Position numbers and translations under genes: made by a program
Shown here: one piece after another, positions 14,863-24,164 of the stretch
How positions within the stretch are numbered: position 1 is the first letter of the stretch
Layout: the number at the start of each line of letters is the position of its first letter
The notes under the pieces: model-generated
What the model saw: the letters and a program-made list of their open reading frames with translations, nothing else
The model's database searches: none
What the model was told of the DNA's origin: nothing
DNA from: Armatimonadota bacterium
Lineage (GTDB): Bacteria > Sysuimicrobiota > Sysuimicrobiia > Sysuimicrobiales > Humicultoraceae
Length of the DNA stretch: 54,399 nt
Reading direction: 5' to 3'
NCBI GenBank assembly: GCA_031081715.1
Contig: JAVHMA010000025.1
Coordinates: 1-54,399, forward strand

Positions 14863-16053
14863 CTAGAAGCGCGTGGGGTAGGTGTACCAGTCGGTGAGCT
14901 TCGTGTACCGGCCGGCCTCGGACTTGATCATGAAGATGCGGTTGGTCCCCTGGCGCCGGTCCGGACCGAAGGTCACGCCGCGCATGACCTCGCCGTCCCA
15001 GTTGCGCAGCGTCTCCATGGCGCTCACCAGCCGGTCCTTCGTCAGGTCGCGGCCGGCGCGCCGCAGGCCCTCCAGGAACGGCTCGACGAAACCGACCCCC
15101 GCGATCGCGTTGAACGGATTGCGCGCCAGCGCCGGGTTGATGCGCGACAGCGTCGCCAACGTCGCGTCCACGCGCGCGTCGCCGGTGCCGGGCAGGGGGA
15201 AGTAGGCGGTGAGGTAGACGTTGTTCCACGCCTCGCCCGCCAGGGCGAACATCGCCGGGTCGGCCAGGGTGAACGACGAGAGCAGCGTGGGCCGGAAGCC
15301 CAGGCGCGCCATCTCGCGCACGATCAGCGCCCCGTGCCGCGGCGTCGCGTAGAGGATCACGGTGTCGGCGCCCGACTCGCGCATCTTCTGCGCCTGCGCC
15401 GAGACCTCGGCGTCGGTGACCTCGTAGGAAACCTGGGCCACCAGCCGCGTGCCCCGCGCGCGGTCGACGCCGCGCTTGACGCCCAGCAGGCCCTGCTGGC
15501 CGTAGAGGTCGTTCTGGTAGAAGACCGCGATGTTCCGCGCGCGCAGGTTGGCGGCGGCGTAGGTCGTCAGGTAGATGCCCTCCTCGATGTAGCTCGGGTA
15601 GGTGACGAACAGGTACTTGCGCTGGCGGAAGCCGGCCCAGATGTCCGTCCCCCCCAGCGGCGTGATCCAGATCGTCTGCGACTCGATGACGTAGTCGCGC
15701 GCCGCGAAGACGTTCGCGGTGCCCAGCGAGGAGACGAGCGCGAAGACGCCGTCGCGCTCCACGAGCTCGCGCGTGTTGGCCACCGCGCGCGGGGGCAGGT
15801 AGCCGTCGTCCTTCGCCACCAGGCGCAGCCGGCGGCCGTTGATGCCGCCCTGGTCGTTCAGGTGGCGGAACCAGGCCTCCATGGCGCCGCTGATCGGTAC
15901 GCCCCAGAACGCCGCGGGGCCTGAGAGCGGCATGGTGGTGCCGACGACGATCTCGGTCGCACTCACGCCGCGCTCCGCCGGTTGTCCCTGCGCCGCGGCG
16001 CCGAGTGCGGCCACCACGACCGCGGCGAGCGCGATCCGGGCAACTGTCCTCAT
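14863..16053 (-). CDS. Type I periplasmic-binding-fold ABC substrate-binding protein
   Basis: The product is 396 residues with a Sec signal peptide (1-23, ending in AQG). It has the Leu/Ile/Val-binding-protein fold: ATEIVVGTTMPLSGPAAFWG at the N-terminus, GGINGRRLRLVAKDD, then AVFYQNDLYGQQGL, the hinge strand block, and FNAIAGVGFVEPFLEGLRRAG near the C-terminus. No lipobox cysteine is present. The genes around it are livH and livM upstream in transcription, and livG and livF downstream. The ligand may be an amino acid, but members of this family also bind urea, amides or aromatic acids, so specificity is open. Confidence 0.92.
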   Translation of the reverse strand: MRTVARIALAAVVVAALGAAAQGQPAERGVSATEIVVGTTMPLSGPAAFWGVPISGAMEAWFRHLNDQGGINGRRLRLVAKDDGYLPPRAVANTRELVERDGVFALVSSLGTANVFAARDYVIESQTIWITPLGGTDIWAGFRQRKYLFVTYPSYIEEGIYLTTYAAANLRARNIAVFYQNDLYGQQGLLGVKRGVDRARGTRLVAQVSYEVTDAEVSAQAQKMRESGADTVILYATPRHGALIVREMARLGFRPTLLSSFTLADPAMFALAGEAWNNVYLTAYFPLPGTGDARVDATLATLSRINPALARNPFNAIAGVGFVEPFLEGLRRAGRDLTKDRLVSAMETLRNWDGEVMRGVTFGPDRRQGTNRIFMIKSEAGRYTKLTDWYTYPTRF

Positions 16054-16084
16054 GACCGTCCCTCCCCTTGTGTGAGGTCGCTGC

Positions 16085-16960
16085 CTACACCCTTCGGCGA
16101 TACTCCCGGCCCAGCAGCCCTTCGGGCCGCACCGTTAGGACCAGGACGATGATCGCGAACGCCAGCGTCGTCTTGAACTTGAACGAGACGTAGCCGGCGA
16201 ACACATTTTCGGCGATCCCCAGGATGAATCCCCCAACCACCGCGCCCGGCAAACTGTCGATACCCCCGAGCACCGCGGCCGCGAACCCCTTGAGAAAGGG
16301 GTCCAGCATCATATACGGATCAAGGTACACCACGGGTGCCAGCAGGACGCCCGCGGCCCCACCCAGCGCCGAGGCCAGCCCCCAGGTGAGCGCGTAGATC
16401 CGCCGCGCAGGGATGCCCAGCGCCTGCGCCGCGGTCGCGTCCTGCGCCACCGCGCGCATGGCGAGGCCCAGCGTCGTGCGCTGGACCAGGCCGTACATCA
16501 GACCCATGAGCGCCATCCCCGCGCCGATCGTGCCGACGCTCATCTCGCTCACCACGACGCCCCCGAGCCGGTAGACGCGCGTGTCCGACAGCGGGAAGGG
16601 GAAGACCTGGGTGTCCGCGCCCCAGGTGACCAGCATGACGCCGGAGAGCACCAGCGCCAGCCCCAGGGTGATGACGATCTTTCCGAGGAGCGAGGCCTCC
16701 CGGGCCGGCCGCAGCACGAAGAAGAAGAACGCCGCGCCCAGCGCCGCGGCGGCGAGCAGGCCGGCCGCCACCGCGGCCGCGAACGGCACCGCGCGGCCCA
16801 GCAGCGTGAACGCGACGAAGGTCGCCAGCGTCGCGATGTCGCCGTGGGCGAAGTTCAGCACGCGGGAGCTGCGGTAGAGGAGGACGATGCCGAGCGCCAC
16901 CAGCGCGTACAGGCTCCCGGTGGCCAGGCCCCCCACGACGTACTGGCCGAACTGGATCAC
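16085..16960 (-). CDS. livH: Branched-chain amino-acid-type ABC transporter permease
   Basis: This 291-residue integral membrane protein has about eight helices. Typical LivH blocks are GLATGSLYALVALGIVLLYR at the start, the RVLNFAHGDIATLATF line, MRAVAQDATAAQALGIPARR (the cytoplasmic coupling loop contacting the ATPase), and LGGIDSLPGAVVGGFILGIAEN. The GTG start at 16960 overlaps the livM stop (GTGA), so LivM is translated first. With LivM it forms the transmembrane channel. Confidence 0.93.
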   Translation of the reverse strand: MIQFGQYVVGGLATGSLYALVALGIVLLYRSSRVLNFAHGDIATLATFVAFTLLGRAVPFAAAVAAGLLAAAALGAAFFFFVLRPAREASLLGKIVITLGLALVLSGVMLVTWGADTQVFPFPLSDTRVYRLGGVVVSEMSVGTIGAGMALMGLMYGLVQRTTLGLAMRAVAQDATAAQALGIPARRIYALTWGLASALGGAAGVLLAPVVYLDPYMMLDPFLKGFAAAVLGGIDSLPGAVVGGFILGIAENVFAGYVSFKFKTTLAFAIIVLVLTVRPEGLLGREYRRRV

Positions 16961-18021
16961 AGCGGCCAGGCCTTGAAGTAGCGCCGGATCCGCAGCCAGC
17001 GGCCGTAGAGGCCCTGCGGCTCGAACAGCATCATCGCGATGATCACCGCGCCGTAGGCGATGGGGAGCCACTGCTTGATGCCGCTCAGGTAGTGGGGGAT
17101 GAGCGTGAGCAGCAGGGCGCCGATGATGCCGCCGGTCACGGTGCCGAGCCCGCCGACGACGATCATCGCGAAGTAGGTGATCGACTCCAGGAAGGTGAAC
17201 GCCTGCGGCTCCAGGTGCCGCAGCGCCTGCGCGATGATCGCCCCGGCGACCCCCGCGTAGGCTGCGCTGATCGCGAACGCCAGCGTCTTGTACCAGGTGA
17301 GGCTGACGCCGGTCACCTCGGCGGCGATGTCGCTGTCGCGGATCGCCGCGAGCGCGCGCCCGATGTGCGAGCGCGCCAGGTTGTAGGCGATCCAACAGAG
17401 CGCCACCGCGGCCGTGATCGCGACCAGCGCGAGCTGCTGGATGGCGCTCATCCCCCCCACGCCGAGCCCGAGCGCAGGCACGGACAGCCCGCCGCGGCCG
17501 CCGGAGAGTTCGGTCCAGTTCGTGAGCACCTGGTAGACCGCGATGCCGAACCCCAGCGTGGCGATGGTCAGGTAGGGACCGGTGAGGCGCAGCGCGGGCA
17601 GGCCCACCAGGAAGCCGAAGGCGGCGCTGATCGCCGCGGCGCCGAGCCACGCCGCGGGCCAGGGGACCTCCAGGCGTGCCGCGAGCAGGCCCGACGCGTA
17701 GGCCCCGATCGCGACGAAGCCGGCGTGCCCCAGGGAGATGAGCCCCGCGTACCCGACCAGCAGGTTGAGCCCCACCGCGACGATGACGTTCGCCGACGCC
17801 AGCACGGCGATGAACAGTAGATAGCCCATGCCGAGTCGGGGGAGCAGGAACGGCAGCGCGGCGAGGCCGATCAGGAGCGCCGCCACCGCGGTCCAGGCGG
17901 CCGGGCCCTTGACCAGGTACAGGTCGTCCTCGTACCGCTCGACGAGGGTCCTCGCCACGGCGAAGAGGGGGATTCGCGCCAGCCCCGGTGCGGCCCTGCC
18001 CGGTGCCAGCGGCGTGAACAC
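16957..18021 (-). CDS. livM: Branched-chain amino-acid-type ABC transporter permease
   Basis: The permease core has LLVGYAGLISLGHAGFVAIGAYASGL, TGPYLTIATLGFGIAVYQVL, the coupling loop AIRDSDIAAEVTGVSLTWYK, and ESITYFAMIVVGGLGTVTGGIIGALLL. The start is uncertain: the frame is open to 18204, but that would run past the divergent promoter region. I use GTG at 18021 (354 residues); ATG at 18099 is the main alternative. It is the first gene of the transporter operon and diverges from the ferredoxin oxidoreductase genes, so the two may share control. Confidence 0.88.
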   Translation of the reverse strand: MFTPLAPGRAAPGLARIPLFAVARTLVERYEDDLYLVKGPAAWTAVAALLIGLAALPFLLPRLGMGYLLFIAVLASANVIVAVGLNLLVGYAGLISLGHAGFVAIGAYASGLLAARLEVPWPAAWLGAAAISAAFGFLVGLPALRLTGPYLTIATLGFGIAVYQVLTNWTELSGGRGGLSVPALGLGVGGMSAIQQLALVAITAAVALCWIAYNLARSHIGRALAAIRDSDIAAEVTGVSLTWYKTLAFAISAAYAGVAGAIIAQALRHLEPQAFTFLESITYFAMIVVGGLGTVTGGIIGALLLTLIPHYLSGIKQWLPIAYGAVIIAMMLFEPQGLYGRWLRIRRYFKAWPL

Positions 18022-18042
18022 CCTGGCCGCCGGTCGCTGTGC

Positions 18043-18061
18043 TATACTTGCATGTACAAGT
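18043..18061 (+). promoter_or_regulatory. Divergent promoter region with a palindromic site (liv / oxidoreductase)
   Basis: TATACT at 18043-18048 is a good -10 for the oxidoreductase genes; the matching -35 is weak. Overlapping its 3' end is the imperfect palindrome ACTTG-CATGTA-CAAGT (18046-18061), which on the minus strand also places TATAGC as a possible -10 for livM. This is the only AT-richer segment between the two divergent operons. Binding of a regulator here is inference from symmetry and position. Confidence 0.45.
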
Positions 18062-18130
18062 TGCCGTGCCCCGGGCGAGCGTGCGTCGCCGGGGATCATT
18101 GTGTCTCTGTGAGGCGGAAGGGGCCGGACA

Positions 18131-20014
18131 GTGGTCGTCAACAACCTCAAGCTGCTCGTGGGCGGGGTGCAGCTCCGCGACGGCGTGACCACCATCACGG
18201 ACATCCTGGGGAAGATGTTCGTGCGGGCGGGGCTCCACGTGCTCGCGATGGAGAAGGGCTACGCGTCCACGATCTACGGCGCGCACCAGTACGACCCGGT
18301 GGTGGTCGCTGAGACCCCACCGCTGTCGTACGGCGACGACCGCACCGACATCCTGGTCGCCCTGGAGTTCGACACGAACCCCGACGTCCAGCCGCAACCT
18401 AACCGTGACACCCTCTTGCGCCACGGCAAGAACCTCAAGGACGGCGGCGTCCTGCTCTACGACAGCACGACGAGCCTCGTGGACACGAGCGATCTCGAGG
18501 CCCGGGGCGTCAAAGTCTTCCCGCTGCCCGCGCGGCAGATCGCGCTGCGCGAGCTCAAGCGCGAGGTCGTGAAGAACACGGTCGTCACCGGCGCGTTCCT
18601 CCGGTTGATCGAGTTCGACATGGACTACGCGCTCTTCGGCCAGTATCTGGAAGAGCGCTTCGCAAAGCGCGGCCGTGAGATCGTCGAGCTCAACCTGGAG
18701 GCGGCCCGCCGCGGTCGCGCGGTCATCGAGGAGATCATGAAGGCTCACGGTTGGGCCGATGTCGGCTACCGGCTCGAGCCGCGCCCGGTGGAACGGCCGA
18801 TGGTGCTGGTCAACGGCAACGAGGCGCTGTCCATGGGCGCGATCCTGGCCGGCTGCCGGTTCTACGCGGGGTACCCCATCACGCCCGCCTCCTCGATCCT
18901 GGAGTTCATGGAGGCCCACCTGCCGCGCTACAACGGCCGGGCGCTGCAGGGGCAGAACGAGCGCGAGTCGATCCGTGCCGCCATCGGCGCCAGCATCACC
19001 GGCGTGCGCAGCGCGATTGGGTCCTCGGGGCCGGGCATCTCGCTGAAGGTCGAGGAGTTCGGTGTGGCCGGGGTGACCGAGACGCCCATCGTCATCATCG
19101 ACACCCAGCGTGCCGGGCCGTCCACCGGCATGCCCACGAAGCCGGAGCAGGGCGACCTGGCGATGGCGGTCTACGCCGGGCACGGCGAGATCCCGCGCAT
19201 CGTGCTGGCGGCGGGTACCGTGGAAGAGTGCTACACGATGGCGTTCGAGGCGTTCGACCTGGCGGACAAGTACCAGTGCCCGGTCTTCCTGCTCACCGAC
19301 CTGACCCTGGCCGACGGCCGGAAGAACCTGCCCGAGGCGTTCTTCGCGCAGCAGCGGCGGCCGGTGGTGCGCCACGGCCTGCTGCGCGAGGCCGACCTCA
19401 CGGGCGACGGCTACCGCCGCTACGCCGTCACCGAGTCGGGCATCTCGCCCCGCAACGTGCCCGGGGTGCCCGGCGCGATCTTCAAGATGAGCGGCTCGGA
19501 GCACGACGAGATGGGCATGGTGACGACCGACCCGCCCAAGCGCAAGGCCATGCACGAGAAGCGGATGCGCAAGATGCAGACCTACCTCAAGGAGGACGTG
19601 AAACCCCCGCAGGTGGTCGGCACGCCCGATGGCGTCCCGCTGCTCGTGGGGTGGGGCTCGACCAAGCTCCCGCTGCTCGACGCGCAGCGGCAGCTGCGGG
19701 AGGAGGGCCTGGAGACCGCGGTCGTCTACTTCACGCATCTGTGGCCGCTGCCGGTCCACCTCGTCCGCCCGCTGCTGCAGCGGGGCTCCACCGTCATCGT
19801 GGTGGAGGGGAACTACAACGGGCAGCTCGCGGATCTCATCCAGCAGGAGTGCCTGATCGAGACGCGGCGCATCCTCAAGTACAATGGCCGGCCGTTCTAC
19901 ACGTCGGACATCACCGGTGGGGTGCGGCAGCTGTTGGCGAACGGCACGCGCGTGGTGCGGGTGGGCGACCGCGCGCCGACGGTTGTGCTCGAGACGGTTC
20001 CGGAGGGGGACTGA
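18131..20014 (+). CDS. korA: 2-oxoacid:ferredoxin oxidoreductase, fused gamma-alpha subunit
   Basis: The product is 627 residues. Residues about 1-190 form the gamma domain that contacts CoA and ferredoxin (LLVGGVQLRDGVTTITDILG; the block around GYASTIYGAHQYD). Residues about 225-600 form the alpha/pyrimidine-binding domain of the TPP enzyme (YPITPASSILEFMEAHLP, then GSSGPGISLKVEEFGVAG). This gamma-alpha fusion is typical of two-subunit 2-oxoglutarate/2-oxoacid oxidoreductases that oxidise the keto acid to acyl-CoA and reduce ferredoxin. The GTG start has GGAAGGGG eight bases upstream. The beta subunit follows immediately. Confidence 0.93.
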   Translation: MVVNNLKLLVGGVQLRDGVTTITDILGKMFVRAGLHVLAMEKGYASTIYGAHQYDPVVVAETPPLSYGDDRTDILVALEFDTNPDVQPQPNRDTLLRHGKNLKDGGVLLYDSTTSLVDTSDLEARGVKVFPLPARQIALRELKREVVKNTVVTGAFLRLIEFDMDYALFGQYLEERFAKRGREIVELNLEAARRGRAVIEEIMKAHGWADVGYRLEPRPVERPMVLVNGNEALSMGAILAGCRFYAGYPITPASSILEFMEAHLPRYNGRALQGQNERESIRAAIGASITGVRSAIGSSGPGISLKVEEFGVAGVTETPIVIIDTQRAGPSTGMPTKPEQGDLAMAVYAGHGEIPRIVLAAGTVEECYTMAFEAFDLADKYQCPVFLLTDLTLADGRKNLPEAFFAQQRRPVVRHGLLREADLTGDGYRRYAVTESGISPRNVPGVPGAIFKMSGSEHDEMGMVTTDPPKRKAMHEKRMRKMQTYLKEDVKPPQVVGTPDGVPLLVGWGSTKLPLLDAQRQLREEGLETAVVYFTHLWPLPVHLVRPLLQRGSTVIVVEGNYNGQLADLIQQECLIETRRILKYNGRPFYTSDITGGVRQLLANGTRVVRVGDRAPTVVLETVPEGD

Positions 20015-20015
20015 C

Positions 20016-20885
20016 GTGGCGACGACACCCGCGGCGGCGGCGAAGGTCTGGGAGCAGAACGCCACCCCGCGGCACCGCATCCAGTGGTGCCCGGGCTGCG
20101 GCGACTTCGGGGTGCTGGCCGCGCTCAAGATGGCGCTGGGGCGGCTGGAGCTCATGCCCCACGAGGTGCTGCTCGTCGGCGGCATCGGATGCTCCGGCCA
20201 GATCCGCAACTATCTGAACGGCAACGGGTTCCACGGCGCGCACGGCGCGCCGCTCGCCTACGCCACCGGGGCCAAGATGGCCAACCCCGAGCTCACCGTG
20301 ATCACGCTGGCGGGCGACGGCGACACGCTGGCGATCGGCATGGAGAACTTCGTCCACGTCTCGCGGCGCGACCCGCACGTCACCCTCATCATCATGAACA
20401 ACGGCGTCTACGGCCTGACCAAGGGGCAGAACTCGCCCACCGCCGGCCTGGGGCAGACGATGGAGGTTCACACCGAGGAGACCCCGCCGTTCGTGGACCC
20501 GCTGCGGCTGGCGCTCGTCTCGGGCGCGAGCTTCGCCGCCCAGTCGTTCTCCGGGGACCCCAAGCACTGCGCGGAGATCTACGCCGAGGCGATCAAGCAC
20601 AACGGCTTCGCGGTGGTGAACGACTTCTCGCCGTGCGTGACCTACAACAAGTTCAACACGTACGAGTGGTACAAGGAGCACGTCGAGGATATCCCCGCCG
20701 GCCACGACCCGTCCAGCAAGGACGCGGCATGGGCGCTGCTCGACGACTTCGACCGGCGCGGCCGGCTGCCCGTGGGCGTGGTCTACCGCGCGCCGCGCAA
20801 GAAGAAGCCGCATAGGCGGCTGCCGATCTGGGACGAGGAGTTCGCGGACGTGGACCCGACGCCGATGCTCCAGCCGTTCCGCTAG
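20016..20885 (+). CDS. korB: 2-oxoacid:ferredoxin oxidoreductase, beta subunit
   Basis: This 289-residue subunit starts with GTG at 20016, one base after the korA stop, behind GGAGGGGG. It binds TPP-Mg through GDGDTLAIGMENF and the following IMNNGVYGLTKGQ. WCPGCGDFG (Cys25, Cys28), GGIGCSGQ and DFSPCVTY supply the conserved cysteines that hold the single [4Fe-4S] cluster in this two-subunit class. No ferredoxin domain is fused. It may feed TCA-cycle flux or, in reverse, reductive carboxylation; direction cannot be told from sequence. Confidence 0.95.
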   Translation: MATTPAAAAKVWEQNATPRHRIQWCPGCGDFGVLAALKMALGRLELMPHEVLLVGGIGCSGQIRNYLNGNGFHGAHGAPLAYATGAKMANPELTVITLAGDGDTLAIGMENFVHVSRRDPHVTLIIMNNGVYGLTKGQNSPTAGLGQTMEVHTEETPPFVDPLRLALVSGASFAAQSFSGDPKHCAEIYAEAIKHNGFAVVNDFSPCVTYNKFNTYEWYKEHVEDIPAGHDPSSKDAAWALLDDFDRRGRLPVGVVYRAPRKKKPHRRLPIWDEEFADVDPTPMLQPFR

Positions 20886-20912
20886 GACGCGCCGAGAGCG
20901 GGAGAGGCGACA

Positions 20913-20940
20913 GGGGCTCGCGGCCTGCGCCGCGAGCCCC
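20913..20940. terminator. Perfect 12-bp hairpin between convergent operons
   Basis: GGGGCTCGCGGC (20913-20924) and GCCGCGAGCCCC (20929-20940) pair completely around the tetraloop CTGC. It lies between the korB stop and the convergent acyl-CoA dehydrogenase stop, a classic place for a bidirectional terminator. There is no T-run on either side, as is common in very GC-rich genomes, so termination efficiency is uncertain. Confidence 0.7.
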
Positions 20941-20981
20941 CTCGGTGTTCCGGCCGGCCGCGCCGCGCGGGGGCCGCGGAC

Positions 20982-22763
<1,782 letters not shown>

Positions 22764-22782
22764 CGCTCCTCTCCGGGCGTGT

Positions 22783-23958
22783 CTAGGCGAGCTCGAAGAT
22801 CCCGGCGGCGCCCTGCCCGCCGCCGATGCACATGGTGACCATGCCGTAGCGCACCTGGCGCCGGCGCATCTCGCGCAGGAGGGTGGCGGTGAGCTTGGCG
22901 CCGGTGCACCCCAGCGGGTGGCCGAGCGCGATTGCGCCGCCGTTCACGTTGACGAGCTCGGGGTCGAGGTCGGCCAGCTTGATCACCGCGAGCGCCTGGG
23001 CCGCGAAGGCCTCGTTGAGCTCGATCAGCCCGATGTCGCGCAGCCGGAGCCCGGCCTGCGCGAGCGCCTTCGGGATCGCGCGCACCGGGCCGATGCCCAT
23101 CTCCTCGGGCGAGACCCCGGCGACCGCGAACGACCGGAAGAGCGCGAGCGGCGCGAGGCCCATCCGGTGCGCGCGATCGGCGGACATGACCACCGCGGCC
23201 GCGGCGCCGTCGCTGGTCTGCGATGAGTTGCCCGCGGTCACGGTCCCGTCGCGTGCGAAGACCGGCCGCAGCTTCGACAGCGCGTCGAGCGAGGTGTCCG
23301 CGCGCACGCCCTCGTCGGCGGCCAGCGTGACGGCCTCCTGGCGCGGGCGGCCGTCGTCCGCACTCCAGCGCGTGGTGGGCACGGGCACGAGCTCGTCGTC
23401 GAACCGGTTGGCCTGCTGGGCGGCCGTGGCGTTGCGGTGGCTGCGCAGGGCGAAGCGGTCCTGCTCCTCGCGCGACACCTGGTAGCGCTGCGCGACGATC
23501 TCCGCGGTGAGACCCATGTTTAGGTAGACGTCCGGCCAGTGCTCGGCCAGGTGCGGGTTCGGTGCATACTTGTTCCCCTGCATCGGCACCAGGCTCATGC
23601 TCTCGGTGCCGCCGGCGACCACCACCTCGTGTTGCCCGGCCATGATCTGCTGCGCGGCGATGGCGATCGCCTGGAGGCCCGAGGAGCAGAAGCGGTTGAT
23701 GGTCATTCCGGCGGTGGTGATGGGTAGTCCCGCGCGCAGGGCCACGGCGCGCGCCATGTTCAGGCCCTGTTCCGCCTCGGGCAGGGCGCACCCGAGGATG
23801 CAGTCCTCGACGTCGTCGGGCGACAACCCCGGCACGCGCCGGACCGCCTCGCGCACGGCCAGGGCACCGAGCTCGTCTGGGCGGGTGTCCTTCAGCGCGC
23901 CGCGCGGCGCCTTGCCAATCGCGGTGCGGACGGATGAAACGATCACGGCCTCGCGCAT
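22783..23958 (-). CDS. fadA: Acetyl-CoA C-acyltransferase (3-ketoacyl-CoA thiolase)
   Basis: This 391-residue thiolase is of normal length. The acyl-accepting Cys91 lies in NRFCSSGLQAIA; the other catalytic residues lie in NEAFAAQ, GHPLGCTGAK and the second cysteine of CIGGGQGAAG. It cleaves 3-ketoacyl-CoA to acetyl-CoA in beta-oxidation. GGGGAGAAGCG precedes the ATG. It sits between the hydratase/dehydrogenase fusion gene (206 bases upstream) and fadE (19 bases downstream). Confidence 0.95.
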   Translation of the reverse strand: MREAVIVSSVRTAIGKAPRGALKDTRPDELGALAVREAVRRVPGLSPDDVEDCILGCALPEAEQGLNMARAVALRAGLPITTAGMTINRFCSSGLQAIAIAAQQIMAGQHEVVVAGGTESMSLVPMQGNKYAPNPHLAEHWPDVYLNMGLTAEIVAQRYQVSREEQDRFALRSHRNATAAQQANRFDDELVPVPTTRWSADDGRPRQEAVTLAADEGVRADTSLDALSKLRPVFARDGTVTAGNSSQTSDGAAAAVVMSADRAHRMGLAPLALFRSFAVAGVSPEEMGIGPVRAIPKALAQAGLRLRDIGLIELNEAFAAQALAVIKLADLDPELVNVNGGAIALGHPLGCTGAKLTATLLREMRRRQVRYGMVTMCIGGGQGAAGIFELA

Positions 23959-24164
23959 CGCTTCTCCCCAGGGCCAGGAGGGACCATACCCCTAAAGGGT
24001 AGCACGCAGGGCGCCGCCGGAGGCTGACCAGCGACGCGGGGCGGCCGGGGGGGGGGTGGGGCGATCCTGCCCTCGAGAGCTTCGTCCTGGACCTGGCGCC
24101 GCTCTCCTCATATAGGCAGGCGGCCCCCAGGCAGGCCGCAACCGGCGCCGTCGCCGCGTGGCCG
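23959..24164 (-). other. 206-base gap inside the fad operon
   Basis: No coding potential is visible. On the plus strand the gap holds the small inverted repeat TACCC-CTAAA-GGGTA just before fadA and a run of ten G followed by T and more G (24047-24060). The gap is large for an otherwise tight operon, so fadA-fadE may have an own promoter here, but I see no convincing hexamers. Confidence 0.5.

Noticed and set aside
16085-20209. A 1374-residue open frame on the minus strand
   Set aside because: Only its last 291 codons are livH; the rest is antisense to korA/korB and out of frame with livM, a common artefact at high GC.
23980-24000. TACCC-CTAAA-GGGTA before fadA as a third CsoR operator
   Set aside because: The G/C tracts are too short, the central spacing differs from the two clear operators, and the genes concern fatty acids, not copper.
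24047-24060. Poly-G run as a phase-variable tract
   Set aside because: It lies between genes and not at a promoter or start that I can define, so a switching role cannot be supported; it may also be error-prone sequence.
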